The notes: generated from the sequence alone by a model not told the origin. A stretch of 33,834 nucleotides of DNA from Verrucomicrobiales bacterium (GCA_003140095.1 PLIU01000184.1:1-33834), one strand, 5' to 3'. Shown: positions 1 through 10,400, counted from the stretch's first letter. Numbers and translations are program-made.

Positions 1-21
1 CTTCCAAAAACTGATTTGCGC

Positions 22-44
22 CCGCCGCACCCCGGCGGAGTTTT
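22..44 (+). terminator. Possible intrinsic terminator of an upstream gene
   Basis: A 6-bp perfect GC stem (CCGCCG at 22-27 with CGGCGG at 33-38) encloses a 5-base loop and is followed by AG and four Ts. The stem is short and the T-run brief, so this is a weak candidate. It would end a gene lying left of the window. Confidence 0.3.
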
Positions 45-60
45 GCGCGGAAATTGAGCG

Positions 61-89
61 TTGACAGATGCGCCGCAGGGTTGCATGTT
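61..89 (+). promoter_or_regulatory. Predicted sigma-70-type promoter of rpsU
   Basis: A perfect TTGACA lies at 61-66, followed by a 17-base spacer and CATGTT at 84-89, a 3 of 6 match to TATAAT. The predicted start near 96 gives a leader of about 55 bases before the rpsU start at 152. The -35 box is the convincing half. The -10 resembles TACGTT before the Fe-S assembly gene at 23106. Confidence 0.45.
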
Positions 90-151
90 AACCGACCATT
101 CATCGCGTGTCCATGACGGCCGCGGGGAAAGTAGAGAGGAAGTGAGAGTTT

Positions 152-349
152 TTGACCGAAATTAGACTGAAAAAAGGCGAACCGGTTGACAAAGCGTTGC
201 GGCGATTGAAGAAAAAGATCGACCGCGAAGGCACTTTGAAGGAAGTGCGCAATCACCGGCATTTCGAAAAGCCCAGTGAACGGAAGCGCCGAAAAATGAA
301 GGCGGCCCGGTTTTCCGCCATGTTGAGCGCGCGCTATGCCGACATGTGA
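152..349 (+). CDS. rpsU: 30S ribosomal protein S21
   Basis: This encodes a 65-residue, very basic protein matching bacterial S21 in length and pattern: an N-terminal GEPVDKALRRLKKK segment, then a lysine/arginine-rich helix with the KPSERKRRK block. S21 sits in the small subunit near the 16S 3' end and assists initiation. The start is a TTG at 152; an in-frame stop lies at 143-145, so no upstream start is possible, and the next in-frame ATG would remove most of the protein. An AGGA at 137-140 lies about 11 bases upstream. The gene stands alone with its own promoter candidate. The C-terminal AARFSAMLSARYADM tail is short. Identification is firm; the TTG start is inferred. Confidence 0.88.
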   Translation: MTEIRLKKGEPVDKALRRLKKKIDREGTLKEVRNHRHFEKPSERKRRKMKAARFSAMLSARYADM

Positions 350-410
350 GTCTCTTTAAGTTCTCACAACCGAGCGCGGTCCCGACCCGGCCACGCCCGG
401 TTTTTGGCCC

Positions 411-1325
411 ATGTATTCGTTTTCGACGTGCTGGAATTCTCATCGGCACACGGATGGACGCGTTATGTTGCGCGAAATCCGTTCCCTCGGCTTTGAATAC
501 GCGGAATTGAGCCACGGCATCCGCATCAGCTTGCTGCCGGGGATCATCGAGGGGGTCGAGGCGGGCGACATCAAGATTTCGTCCCTGCACAATTTCTGCC
601 CGCTGCCCATGGGTGTCAACCACGCCGCGCCCAATCTCTACCAGTTTTCATCCCCGGACCGGCGCGAACAGGAGAACGCGTGGCGCCATTCTGTCAAGAC
701 CATTGAAACGGCGGCCCGCGTCAAGGCCCAGGCCGTGGTGTTGCATATGGGTTCCATTGACATGAAGCCCTACACCGATCGCCTGCTGGAAATGGTGCAA
801 AAAGGGCTCAAGGAAAGCCCCAAGTACGCCGCCTTGCGCGCAGAGTTGATGGAAAAATGGGAGGATAAGAAGCAGCCTTTCGTGGAGCGGGCCAGCGAGA
901 TGCTCGAACGGCTTTCGGGCCTGGCGGCGCAGCATGGGCTCAAGCTCGGCATCGAAAACCGCCAGGCCCTGGAGGAAATCCCGCTGGACAGCGACTTGCA
1001 GATGTTGCTGCTTGAGTTTAACCGGCCCGCGGTGGGTTACTGGCACGATTGCGGCCATGCGCAGATCAAGGAGAACCTGGGCTTCATCGAGCACCGGGCG
1101 CATTTGGAAGCCATGGCGCCGCGCCTGCTCGGTTTCCACGTGCATGATGTCGTGTTTCCCGGGCGCGACCATGCCGCGCCGGGCAGCGGGTGCGTGGATT
1201 TCGCCGCTTTGCAGCCGATGATCAAACCGGAACATATCAAGGTTTTTGAATTGAGTCCGCGTTTGTCAAGCGAAGGGGCCGCCGAAGGGGTGGCGTTCGT
1301 CAAAGGGCTTTGGGGCGCCGCATGA
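411..1325 (+). CDS. Sugar phosphate isomerase/epimerase-like TIM-barrel protein
   Basis: This 304-residue protein has the pattern of the AP-endonuclease-2/xylose-isomerase-like TIM-barrel superfamily. Candidate metal ligands sit at the expected strand ends: E182 in GIENRQ, H212/D213 and H216 in YWHDCGH, H243/H245 in GFHVHD, and E280 in KVFELSP. The family isomerises or epimerises sugars or sugar phosphates; the substrate cannot be read from sequence. The ATG at 411 is chosen because the FSTCWNSHRHTDG segment looks like a real first beta strand, although no good Shine-Dalgarno precedes it; the next in-frame ATG (465) would cut that strand. The stop overlaps the next start by 4 bases (ATGA), so the two genes are translationally coupled. 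The coupling to a flippase-like protein hints at cell-envelope sugar or lipid metabolism, which is inference. Confidence 0.75.
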   Translation: MYSFSTCWNSHRHTDGRVMLREIRSLGFEYAELSHGIRISLLPGIIEGVEAGDIKISSLHNFCPLPMGVNHAAPNLYQFSSPDRREQENAWRHSVKTIETAARVKAQAVVLHMGSIDMKPYTDRLLEMVQKGLKESPKYAALRAELMEKWEDKKQPFVERASEMLERLSGLAAQHGLKLGIENRQALEEIPLDSDLQMLLLEFNRPAVGYWHDCGHAQIKENLGFIEHRAHLEAMAPRLLGFHVHDVVFPGRDHAAPGSGCVDFAALQPMIKPEHIKVFELSPRLSSEGAAEGVAFVKGLWGAA

Positions 1326-2425
1326 GCAAGCTCAAGAACTGCTGGAGAGTGGGCTGGCGGGTCGCGGTCTGCGTGTTGCTCCTGCTGTGGATCTTCCATT
1401 CCATTTTCCTGAACGAAGGCAGGATCGCCGCGCAAAGCAGCGGACTGGATTGGACCCGGATGAAGCGGTCGCAACAATGGAGCCTGGCGTGGAGCAACGG
1501 GCCGCGGGATTTGTGGCACACGCTGCGCTTGATCCATCCCGCGGCGCTGCTGGTGTCCGTCCTGCTGGTTGGTTTTGCCTTATTGATCGGGGTGGTGCGC
1601 TGGCGCATTGTGCTGGAAGCCCAAGGGCTGCATTTGCCGTTGGGCCGGGCCACGCGCATCTCGCTGGTGGCGCAGTTTTTCAATTCGTTCCTGCTCGGAT
1701 CCACTGGCGGCGACTTGATCAAGGCCTACTACGCGGCGCGGGAAACGCATCACAAGAAAACCGAGGCGGTGACGACGGTTTTTGTGGACCGGTCGGTGGG
1801 ATTGTGGTCGATGCTCTTGTTCGCCAGCCTGATGATGGCGCCCAATTATGCCATGTTGCGGGCCTCGCGCGACGTGGGCGTGCCGGCGCTCTTCATTCTG
1901 GCGATGCTGGTCGGTTTGAGTGTGGTGCTGGGGGTGGCGTTTTGGGGCGGTGTATCAAAAAGTTTGCCGCGGGCGCGGGAGTATTTGCGCCGGCTGCCCA
2001 AAGGCGAGATGCTCGAACGCGCCCTGGATTCGTGCCGTGAATTCGGAAAGCAAAAGAGCTTTTTGCTGAAAACGATTGCCATTTCCTTGCTGGTCAATGT
2101 CATCTGGGTGGTGCAAGTCATCGTCTTGGGCCGCGGACTGGACCTGGCCATCCCGCCGCTGGCGCTGTTCGTAATCGTGCCGGTGATTTTCTGCATTTCG
2201 GCTCTTCCCATCACACCCAATGGACTTGGAGTGCGGGAGAACCTATTCGTGCTGATGCTGGGGGTGGTCAACGTGCCTATGACGGCGGCGCTCTCCGTCT
2301 CGTTGATCGCCTCGGCACAAGGCCTGTTTTGGAGCCTGGTGGGTGGGTCTATTTACATCGGGGTGCGCGAGAAAGAGCATTTGGGCGAAGTCACCCAAGG
2401 CGGCGAGGACGCAAAGGAGAATTGA
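1322..2425 (+). CDS. YbhN/UPF0104-family membrane protein (LPG synthase TM-region-like, flippase-like)
   Basis: This is a 367-residue polytopic inner-membrane protein. An N-terminal hydrophobic segment (about residues 10-30) is followed by six or seven further ones. Family hallmarks are GSTGGDLIKAYY, the VFVDRSVGLW segment and, near the C-terminus, ITPNGLGVREN. The family matches the membrane half of lysylphosphatidylglycerol synthases (MprF) and YbhN-like proteins, which are thought to flip or modify lipids. The catalytic aminoacyl-transferase half of MprF is absent, as is usual for stand-alone members. The start is the ATG at 1322, which overlaps the preceding stop; a GTG at 1310 lies inside the upstream gene. 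It probably acts with the coupled TIM-barrel enzyme, but the substrate is unknown. Confidence 0.78.
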   Translation: MSKLKNCWRVGWRVAVCVLLLLWIFHSIFLNEGRIAAQSSGLDWTRMKRSQQWSLAWSNGPRDLWHTLRLIHPAALLVSVLLVGFALLIGVVRWRIVLEAQGLHLPLGRATRISLVAQFFNSFLLGSTGGDLIKAYYAARETHHKKTEAVTTVFVDRSVGLWSMLLFASLMMAPNYAMLRASRDVGVPALFILAMLVGLSVVLGVAFWGGVSKSLPRAREYLRRLPKGEMLERALDSCREFGKQKSFLLKTIAISLLVNVIWVVQVIVLGRGLDLAIPPLALFVIVPVIFCISALPITPNGLGVRENLFVLMLGVVNVPMTAALSVSLIASAQGLFWSLVGGSIYIGVREKEHLGEVTQGGEDAKEN

Positions 2426-2450
2426 TTCCAGGCCCGTGGGCGGCTATTAA
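2422..2450 (+). promoter_or_regulatory. Possible promoter of the NtrC-like regulator gene
   Basis: TTGATT at 2422-2427 and TATTAA at 2445-2450 are separated by 17 bases; each matches consensus at 4 of 6 positions. The predicted transcription start near 2457 would leave a leader of under 10 bases before the ATG at 2465. No sigma-54 -24/-12 (GG...GC) pair was seen here. Confidence 0.35.
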
Positions 2451-2464
2451 GCAACGCAGAAGAT

Positions 2465-3919
2465 ATGGATAAACTCCTGTTGATCGACGATGAAGCGGAT
2501 GTGCAGTACTCGTTTCGGCGCATCTTTGATCAGTCCGACATCGAGTTGACCACGGCCAACAGCGGCGAGGAAGGTCTGAAACTCATTGGCCGCCTCAAAC
2601 CCGATCTGGTCATTATGGACGTGCGCATGGGCGGCATCAGCGGCCTGGAAACCTTGCGCCGCCTGCGGCAGGCCGATGCCAAACTGATGGTCATCATGAT
2701 GACGGCCTACGGCACGACCCAGACCGCCATCGAGGCCATGAAGCTGGGCGCCTACGATTATTTGCTCAAACCTTTTGACGTGCCGCGCCTGAAACTAATC
2801 GTGCTCAACGCGCTCAAAGCCGCGCGCGACATGAGACAAGTCGTCTCTTACCAGCCGTTGCTGGAGTCGGAGGATTACGACGTCGGGATCATCGGGCGGA
2901 GCGAGGCCATGCAGAATGTTTTCAAAACCATCGGGCAATTGGCGGGCAGCAACGCCACCGCCCTGATTACCGGCGAGAGCGGCACTGGCAAAGAGCTGGT
3001 CGCGCGCGCCATCTATCATCACAGCAAACGCAGCGGCCTGCCCTTTCTGGCCATCAACTGCGCCGCCATACCGGAGAACCTGCTGGAGAGCGAATTGTTC
3101 GGGCACGAAAAGGGCGCCTTCACGGGCGCCTCCGCCCAGCGCATTGGCAAATTCGAGCAATGCGCCGGCGGCACCATTTTTCTGGACGAAATCGGCGATA
3201 TGGCGATGGCGACGCAAGCCAAGATTCTGCGCGTGTTGCAATCCGGCTCCTTTGAGAGAGTCGGGGGCAACCAGACCGTCAAGGTGGACGTGCGCGTCAT
3301 CGCCGCGACGCACCGGGCCTTGGAGCAGGCGGTCGCCGCGCGCGAGTTCCGGGAGGATTTGTTCTACCGGCTCAACGTGGTGCGGATTCAAATCCCCTCC
3401 TTGCGCGAGCGGCGGGAGGACATACCGCTGCTGGTCAATTATTTCCTGAAAAAATTCGCCCAAATCCAGGGGCGCCCGCCCAAATCCATCTTCGCTGCGG
3501 CGGTGGAAATGCTGGAACGGTTCCATTGGCCCGGCAATGTGCGCGAGTTGGAGAACGTGATGCAGCGGGCCATCGTCATGGCCAAGGGCGACGTGATCCT
3601 GCCAGGGGATTTGCCGCCGCTGATTTCCAGCGCCCCCGCCACCGGCGCGGAAAAAGCGCCCGCGCCGCCAGCCCTGAGCGCCCCCGACGAGGCCAAACCA
3701 GCGGACTTGGCCTCCATCAGCCGCGTGCTCTTCCAGTGGGCGCGGGTGAATCCCAAGCTCAAGATTTTGCCCGCTGTCGAGCGGGAATTGATGATCCAGG
3801 CGCTGTTGGAAACCAAGGGCAACCAGGTGCGGGCCGCCAAGCTGCTGGGCATCACGCGCGCCACTTTGCGCAAGCGCGTCGAGAAATTCCAGATCAAACA
3901 GGAATTGGCGATCCAATAA
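2465..3919 (+). CDS. Sigma-54-dependent response regulator, NtrC family
   Basis: This is a 484-residue transcription activator with three parts. The receiver domain (about 1-120) has the acidic pair D8/D9, phospho-acceptor D52 and K102. The AAA+ domain (about 142-375) has Walker A GESGTGKE at 170-177, the sigma-54-contacting loop GAFTGA at 217-222, Walker B FLDEIGD at 239-245, and the WPGNVREL segment. After a proline/alanine-rich linker, the Fis-type helix-turn-helix near 445-478 reads GNQVRAAKLLGITRATLRKRV. Phosphorylation should drive oligomerisation and ATP-dependent opening of sigma-54 promoters. No partner kinase is adjacent, so it is an orphan here. The gene ends 6 bases from the convergent stop of the secreted NHL protein, with no visible terminator between. 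Its targets are unknown. Confidence 0.92.
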   Translation: MDKLLLIDDEADVQYSFRRIFDQSDIELTTANSGEEGLKLIGRLKPDLVIMDVRMGGISGLETLRRLRQADAKLMVIMMTAYGTTQTAIEAMKLGAYDYLLKPFDVPRLKLIVLNALKAARDMRQVVSYQPLLESEDYDVGIIGRSEAMQNVFKTIGQLAGSNATALITGESGTGKELVARAIYHHSKRSGLPFLAINCAAIPENLLESELFGHEKGAFTGASAQRIGKFEQCAGGTIFLDEIGDMAMATQAKILRVLQSGSFERVGGNQTVKVDVRVIAATHRALEQAVAAREFREDLFYRLNVVRIQIPSLRERREDIPLLVNYFLKKFAQIQGRPPKSIFAAAVEMLERFHWPGNVRELENVMQRAIVMAKGDVILPGDLPPLISSAPATGAEKAPAPPALSAPDEAKPADLASISRVLFQWARVNPKLKILPAVERELMIQALLETKGNQVRAAKLLGITRATLRKRVEKFQIKQELAIQ

Positions 3920-3925
3920 AACACC

Positions 3926-6900
3926 TTACTGCACCAGAGCGCGGTAGAAGCGGGCGCCGGTGGCGGAGTTGGTGTCCGTCCACTGCAAAACCTGGCTGTT
4001 GCCGATCAGGTTGGTGGCGATTGTGTTCCAGCCGCCACCGGGCGAAGAAGAGGATTGCAGGGTATAAATTTTGTTGACCACTGAGGGCCATTGCAGCGTG
4101 AACGAGGACCCGCTAAGCGGCGTGGCGGGCAAAAACTCAAAAACTGACGCCGCATTCAGCGGATTGGTCCCGGCGATGTATTCCTGCCAGTTGGAGGCGC
4201 CGTCGCCATCGGGATCGGCGTCGGCGGCGGAGAGGATGTTGGAAACCGTGCCAAAATAGAACAGCCGCCACGTATCGGGAATGCCATCGTGCCAACTGGA
4301 GCCGGTGCGGTTGCCCACCGTGATCAAGCCATCCTGCACGGTGGAGTGGAAGAGGGCGATGCCATTGGGCGAGGCGGAGAAGTGGTCGAAATGCACCAAA
4401 TAGGCGGAATTGGCGGTAACGTTGGGCGGAAGCTTGACGGTCAGGGTGCCGATAATGTTGATCCCGCTCACGCCTGCAACCGTCGAGTCCAGCCAAGCGG
4501 CGGCGAAATTATTGGCGGATTGGGAATCACTCGCGTACGGTGAACCGAGGTTGGTGACGGCAGAAAAGCTGATGAGGTTGGTAATGGCGGGCGAGCCGTC
4601 CAGCGGATCAATCTCCACGTTGAGCATAGCAACGCGAATCGGCAAAGTATCGGCCGCCAAAACGCGGATGGGCACCTGAACGGTTAGATTGCCACCGGCT
4701 TGGACTTGGTCTGCTGCGACAGTGACGTAGCGCGGGCCATTGAGGGCGGTTTTGAGCGGAGCAGGAGGTTGGGCGGGCGTAGAGCCAAGTTTGAGCGTAA
4801 TGACGTTGGGCACGGCGATCGCGTAGCGAACTCCGTTGGACCAGAAACGGTCGTACCAGGTAAGGCTGGGATCCAGCGAGCGGCGTAATGTGACATACAC
4901 GTCATCCACCGCCAAGATACCGTCGCCATTTGTGATGGAATTGATCGTCGTGTCGTTTCCATTATAGATGTCATTAGTCGTCCCGTTCGATGAATCCATC
5001 GCGTTAAAATAATCGCAGCCTGCGGGAGGGGTGTTGACCTTGTAAACGGCCGATTGGAAAGTTTCGATGACGTCGTCGTTGAGCAAATTGCCATCGCCAA
5101 AATCGCCCGCGTTAAACCAGCGGAAAGGATAGCCGTCACCGACCAAATAATGCACGGAGCCGACGGTGACATTTTTGATGGAGTTGATGGCGCCGATGGT
5201 AAGTGAGCCGTTGGTAGGCGCTTGCATGAACACGCCAATCGGGGCAGTAAGCGGGAGATTGAAGGTCGTGGCCGAGGGCCGCAAGAGTTGAATGGTGTAA
5301 GTGGTGCCGGCGCCTGCGTTGGTCGGAATGACAAATGAATAGGCGCCGACGATCACCTCTCCGGCGCTCTCCAGAAATACGTCGTCGTGCGCTTGGGAAT
5401 ATTCCGTGAGGTCCTGCGCAGTTGTGTTATATAGGTTGGCTTGGGGATAATCTTCAATCCACGCCACCTCAAGCAGGTTTTCGCTCAGATTGGTCAGTAC
5501 GCCAGCTCCAATGCCGCCTCCTGCATTAATTACGACGCCGGGATTGATGGTCACGAGGAGCGGCGGCGGACCGACTTTCAACATGGAATCAAAGCGCGCG
5601 TTAAAGCTGGTCAGGGCTGGACCCGTGCCGTTGGTAACCGTCGCATCGAACTGCAGCGCGTAGGTCGTGCCTCCGGAGAGCATGGTCAGTGTCACTGGCG
5701 CAAGAAAGCGTTGGCCGGCGGCGCCGATAAACTGGCTGGAGGCCTCGCCGCTGGCGAAGCCGAAGGTCATTAGGTCGCCGATGTCGTTGGAAACAGTAAG
5801 TTGTTCGCTCGCCACGCCGCTGGGGGCGAAGTTGGGCGCGAAGGCGCGCACATTCAGGGTGATATTGCTGACCAGATCGATGGAAATGGAATCGCCGCTG
5901 CCTATGGGTCCGATCCCGTTGCCGCCGTCATTGGTCGGGGTGGAGCCGTCCAGCGTGTAAAACATTTCCGCGTTCGCGGTCAAATCGGTCAACTTGATGT
6001 CGGCGGCGTCATTGCCGCTGATGCCCGGATTGGCGGTGACGAATTGGTAGCGGGCGCTCACCACCGGACTAGGTTGCCGGCCTGGCGCGGAGCTGATTGC
6101 ATAGACGGTTATGTCGGGCAGAGTCGGCAGGATGGAAGGCGAGATCGAGGACGGGGGCAGGCCGTTGCCGGCATAGATGGAAGGCGATGTGCCCAGCCCA
6201 TTGCCCGGCATGGGAATGTTGTTACTAAGTGGGTTGCTGGGCGTTGGGCCGTACGTGATGTAAGTCGCGGCGTCCGTTTCGGCCTGGATGGCAATAATTG
6301 CCGTGTTGTTGAAAACAGCGGAACTAGAGGCGTCGAATTGCGAAACCGGGCTGCCGCTGGGGCCGGGCACAAAAATGACGTACCCGAGCGACGGCGCCGA
6401 CACCGGCGGTTGCGGCGCGTTAGGTTGGAACACCCTCAACGCGTTGTTGCCGGTGTCCACGATGTAAAAGCCGGAGTCCGCCGCATCCACGGCTAGTCCA
6501 GATGGGCTGGAGAATTCCGCACTGGCGGGCACCCCGTTGACGAAGCCGGCCACGCCAGGGATGCCGGCGAGGGTTTGAACAGCGTAGGAGAAGGAACCGT
6601 TGAGGTTGGTCAGAAAGAGGCTGCGCAATGTATTGTTACCGGTGTCATCAATGAGGAGCGTGTTGTTGGCGCTCACCCAGAGCAAACCGGAGGGAGAATT
6701 GAATTGGGCGCTGGTGACAGCCGTCGAATCGTTGGTTCCCGCCTGGCCGGAAATTCCAGCCTCCACCGTGACCGTTCCGTTGCTGATCATGCAAATGACA
6801 TCGTTGCCCGCATCGGCCACCCAAACATTGTTGTTGTTATCCACCGCCACCGCGTTCGGCAGGTTGAAAGTGAATCCGCCGGTCTGGACGGTCGAGACGA

Positions 6901-7444
6901 TGTTGTTGGTGTCAATCTCGCGGATGACCCTGTTCTGTGAGTCGGCCACGAAAAGATCGCCCGCGCTGTCCGCTGCGATGCCAACAGGGTAGCTGAAAGT
7001 GGCTGAGGCGGCCGATCCGTTGGCCATGCCGTAGGTATAGGCCTCGCCGGCCAGGTTGCTGACGGCTCCCTCAAAGCTCACGTAGCGAATCAATTGGCTG
7101 CCTTCATCGGCGACAATCAACCCACCTCGGGCCGCCACGATGCCTTGCGGGCTGACAAAACTGGCGGCCAAACCCGTCCCGGTATTGGTGCCAATGGTTC
7201 CCGAGCCAGCCAACGTGCTCAAAGTGCCACTGGAAGGGACATATTTGGCAATGCGATAGTGGCCGGTGTCGGTGATATAGACGTTCCCGCTAGCATCAAC
7301 AGCTACACCAACCGGCTGGCTGAGATTGTTGGAAACGGCCGTGCTGACGAATTGCGCGCGGGCCGGCGGGGCGCAGAGGCAAGCGGCCAGAATGCCCAAA
7401 ACAAAGCGTGTCAGCAGAGGATGACTTGTAGTTGGAGTACTCAT
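3926..7444 (-). CDS. Giant secreted NHL-repeat protein with chitobiase-C-like, cohesin/dockerin-like and C-terminal NWQEY module
   Basis: This 1172-residue protein has a clear signal peptide (about 1-30, cleavage after PPARA). NHL-type beta-propeller repeats fill about 31-340, seen as recurrent PVGVAVDASGNVYITDTG-like units. A chitobiase/hexosaminidase C-terminal-like domain carries YTLDGSTPTN near 495. A long beta-rich, cohesin-like stretch contains acidic dockerin-like loops (FGDGNLLNDDV near 785, DGILAVDDVYV near 840). A DPDGDGASNWQEY motif near 1070 precedes a terminal beta-sandwich-like segment. No enzyme active site or membrane anchor is evident, so an extracellular or surface role is likely. 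The ATG overlaps the stop of the preceding giant gene by 4 bases, so it is translationally coupled as the last gene of the pil-like operon. The domain order repeats that of its upstream neighbour, suggesting a paralogous pair. Function is unknown. Confidence 0.82.
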   Translation of the reverse strand: MSTPTTSHPLLTRFVLGILAACLCAPPARAQFVSTAVSNNLSQPVGVAVDASGNVYITDTGHYRIAKYVPSSGTLSTLAGSGTIGTNTGTGLAASFVSPQGIVAARGGLIVADEGSQLIRYVSFEGAVSNLAGEAYTYGMANGSAASATFSYPVGIAADSAGDLFVADSQNRVIREIDTNNIVSTVQTGGFTFNLPNAVAVDNNNNVWVADAGNDVICMISNGTVTVEAGISGQAGTNDSTAVTSAQFNSPSGLLWVSANNTLLIDDTGNNTLRSLFLTNLNGSFSYAVQTLAGIPGVAGFVNGVPASAEFSSPSGLAVDAADSGFYIVDTGNNALRVFQPNAPQPPVSAPSLGYVIFVPGPSGSPVSQFDASSSAVFNNTAIIAIQAETDAATYITYGPTPSNPLSNNIPMPGNGLGTSPSIYAGNGLPPSSISPSILPTLPDITVYAISSAPGRQPSPVVSARYQFVTANPGISGNDAADIKLTDLTANAEMFYTLDGSTPTNDGGNGIGPIGSGDSISIDLVSNITLNVRAFAPNFAPSGVASEQLTVSNDIGDLMTFGFASGEASSQFIGAAGQRFLAPVTLTMLSGGTTYALQFDATVTNGTGPALTSFNARFDSMLKVGPPPLLVTINPGVVINAGGGIGAGVLTNLSENLLEVAWIEDYPQANLYNTTAQDLTEYSQAHDDVFLESAGEVIVGAYSFVIPTNAGAGTTYTIQLLRPSATTFNLPLTAPIGVFMQAPTNGSLTIGAINSIKNVTVGSVHYLVGDGYPFRWFNAGDFGDGNLLNDDVIETFQSAVYKVNTPPAGCDYFNAMDSSNGTTNDIYNGNDTTINSITNGDGILAVDDVYVTLRRSLDPSLTWYDRFWSNGVRYAIAVPNVITLKLGSTPAQPPAPLKTALNGPRYVTVAADQVQAGGNLTVQVPIRVLAADTLPIRVAMLNVEIDPLDGSPAITNLISFSAVTNLGSPYASDSQSANNFAAAWLDSTVAGVSGINIIGTLTVKLPPNVTANSAYLVHFDHFSASPNGIALFHSTVQDGLITVGNRTGSSWHDGIPDTWRLFYFGTVSNILSAADADPDGDGASNWQEYIAGTNPLNAASVFEFLPATPLSGSSFTLQWPSVVNKIYTLQSSSSPGGGWNTIATNLIGNSQVLQWTDTNSATGARFYRALVQ

Positions 7445-10400
7445 GGCTGGATTTCAATCTGGTAAAAGCTGGCGCCGCCGCCATAGTTAGTGTCGATGAA
7501 TTGATACTCGTTGCCATCGCCGGTGTTGCTGTTGATGGGAGTCCAAGCCGCTCCGGTCAGGGACGGGCTGGCCAGCAGGATGTAGTTCTTGCCGGGCGCA
7601 GTCAGCCAGTTGATGGCTACGCCGCGCTCGCCGTCGGTGGAGAAGCTGGCACTGGTAAATTGCAGGCGGGAAAGGGCGTTGGTCGGGTTGGTCCCGGCCA
7701 CGTATTCCTGCCAGTTAAGCGCGCCGTCCCCGTCGGCGTCCACGTTGTCCCCCGTCTGGCTGTTGGTCAAGCTGCTAAAGAAGGCTATCTTCCATTCGTC
7801 CGACGTGATGGAAGCCGGTTGCAGGGCGCTGGACATGACCCAAGCATAGCCAGGATGGCTTTCCAACTGATAGGCTGTCGATCCGTCGGGCGCGCCATCC
7901 ACTCCCAAGAAATGCAGAGCGTAGCTGGCCCCCTGGCTGGCGCCCTCGGGAACTTGGAACGAGATGGTTCCGAGATAATTGCTATTTTGCAGCGGCACGG
8001 CAAAAGAACCAAAGCCCCACACCTGCACCTTGTCGTTGTCGGCCAGCCCCGGCAAAACCTGCGGAGCGGGCACGCCTCCGGCCGGATTAAACTGGATCGA
8101 AGCCACGGGCGGCGCGCCGCTGCTGCCGGTGACAATCGTCCGGAACTGCAGCGCCGCCAGGCTGTAGCCCGGCAAAACAGTGACGTACACCGGCAGTGAA
8201 CAGGTGTTTCCTTGCAGGCTGTTGATAATGGTGCCGGAGCCAACCGACGCCTGGCAGAACCAGACCAAGCCCGGCGGGGAATTGGTCACAGAAAGCTTCT
8301 CGGGCGGCGAATCGGAGGAGGCCGCATCCGAATCCAGCGAGAGCGTCACGGGCGGGCCTCCCGGCGCCCAGTCCACCACCACGTGGGACGGGTAGCCGAT
8401 GTCGCCATTGGTCCAGAAGCGCAGATAATTGTTCGTATCCATTCCAGGATATAGCGACACTCCCAGAGAGCGTCCGAGTGTCGTCTCCCAATCCAGCAGC
8501 CGGATGAAACCATCGCCCCCGCGGCCCGCCGAATCCGGCGGCCAGGAATCCATGGAATTGTAGAGGTCGCTGTCGGTCGGAGGAACACGTATGCCGACCG
8601 AAGCGTAAATCGCATTATTGACATCGGAACTGTCCAGGATGCCGTTGCCGAACTGTGACGCGTTGTAGCCGGAGCTCGGGGAGGAGTCACCGACCATGTA
8701 GGCCGGGTCCGTGATAGTCAGGGTCTGCGTGGCCAGGCTGGTCAGGCCGACAGCGGACTGCTGTCCGTCGGAAGTGCCCGAAGGGTCCAACACGTTGAGG
8801 GAATAGCTCTGGCCGAAACTCGCGTTGGTCGGAATTTGCAAATGCAGCATCACCACTACGCCGGAGCTTTGCATATCCAGACCCGAACCGCTGCCCGACG
8901 CCGTAATCACCAAGCCCTGACCATTGCTGGAGGTTATATACGCGAAAGTATCAAACGTGACCGGCGTGTCACCGGACGCGGGGCCGGGTAACAGCACCAG
9001 ATCATTGGGCGTCAGCGGTTGCAAGTCGAGAGACGAAATCGTAGGCGCGGACGCATTGGGATTGACTTCGACCCGAAATTGCAAGGACTCGAGCGAGGTG
9101 CTGCCCTGGAGATCCACGACCACCGGGATATAGAGGTGACCGCCCGTGCCGCCGAACAGAGGTTGCGGAAAGCCGATGAGGTTGGTGGAGGGAAAACCGC
9201 CTTGGATCTGCGTGATGATGGGGCCGTTGACCGCGATCACCTGCAACGTGCTCAGGTTCTGCTGAGGATTGCACCATAGAATGGAACCGACGTAGGAACC
9301 ATCGGTCAACGACATGGGAACTTCGGCGCTGTTGGTCGTCGGCGTGGTGCCATTGGTCGTGTAAAAGACCGACTCCACGCTGCTGGTCACCGAGATCGTC
9401 ACGCAGTCCGGGAAATAACCGTTGCTGGGGCTGAAGGAAAGCGTGGGCGGCGGAATGGTTGGCGTATTGAAAACTAGCAGACTGCCGTAGGTCGTGCCGC
9501 CGCTGTTGAAGCCCACCGCTTGGAAGTAGTAGATCGTGCTTGGCTGCAAACCGCTGATCGTCCAGGAAATGGCCTGATTGGCCGTTAGCGCGGCGGTTAA
9601 ATTGGTCGGCGTGGTCAAATTCCCGAGATTGGTGGTTGTTCCCCACTGGAAGTAAACCGTCGTCGGCGAGTAATTAGGATTGACGGTCGCATTGAACGTC
9701 GCGCTGCCGACCGTGATGCCGGTGGCCGGTTCCGTGACCACGACGGGGGCGGCCGCGAGTGTGACGGTGGTGAGGTCGCCGCCATAGCTGAAGCCAGCGC
9801 CGTTGTAGGCCACCAGTTGATAGTGATAGGTCGTGCCCGGCGATAAATTGTCCAGCGTTATCGACACCGGCTGAACAATGGTCAGGTTGCTGGACAGCAT
9901 GTTGGTGGCTGTATAATTGCCATAGTTGGTGGTAGTGCCCCATTCAAAGAAATAGGAGACCGTCGCGTCCCCCGGAGCGACCGTGCCGTTTAACGTCACG
10001 TTGGTGGAGTTGATGGTGGTCGCCGGCTGTGTCACGGCCACCGGGGCGGTGGCGCTGGTATTGACCACCGTAAAGTCAGTGTTGGTCACCTGCCGAATCA
10101 GGCTGTAATAAATCTCCGTCACAAAGAGAGAGCCGCCTGGGCCGATGGCCACGCTGACAGGCTGGCGGCTGGCGGCGCTGTTGCTGGCAGTCCCGGCCGT
10201 GCCGTCCACCCAACCGGCGTAGGTGGCCGGATCGCAGGAGCAACAGGTGGCCGGCCAGATATTGCTGTCCGTTCCGTAAAGGGTGGTGGTATTGGTCAAA
10301 GTGTCGATTACGCGCAAACGGTTGTTCATCATGTCGCAGACGATCAAACGTCCGTCGGCGGAAGCGGCCAAGCCATGAGGCTGGTTGAACTGGGCGAATT

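Noticed and set aside
386..405. Possible terminator between rpsU and the isomerase gene (CCGG...CCGG then TTTTT)
   Set aside because: The stem is only 4 bp with a mismatch above it, too weak to list as a feature.
2795..3916. Long minus-strand reading frame opposite the NtrC-like gene (373 codons)
   Set aside because: It is the antisense shadow of a firmly identified gene in high-GC DNA; its translation is rich in R, G, H and Q and shows no domain.
7432..8199. Plus-strand frame of 255 codons opposite the giant NHL genes
   Set aside because: The repetitive Thr/Asn/Gly codons of the NHL genes leave long open antisense frames; no domain was seen.
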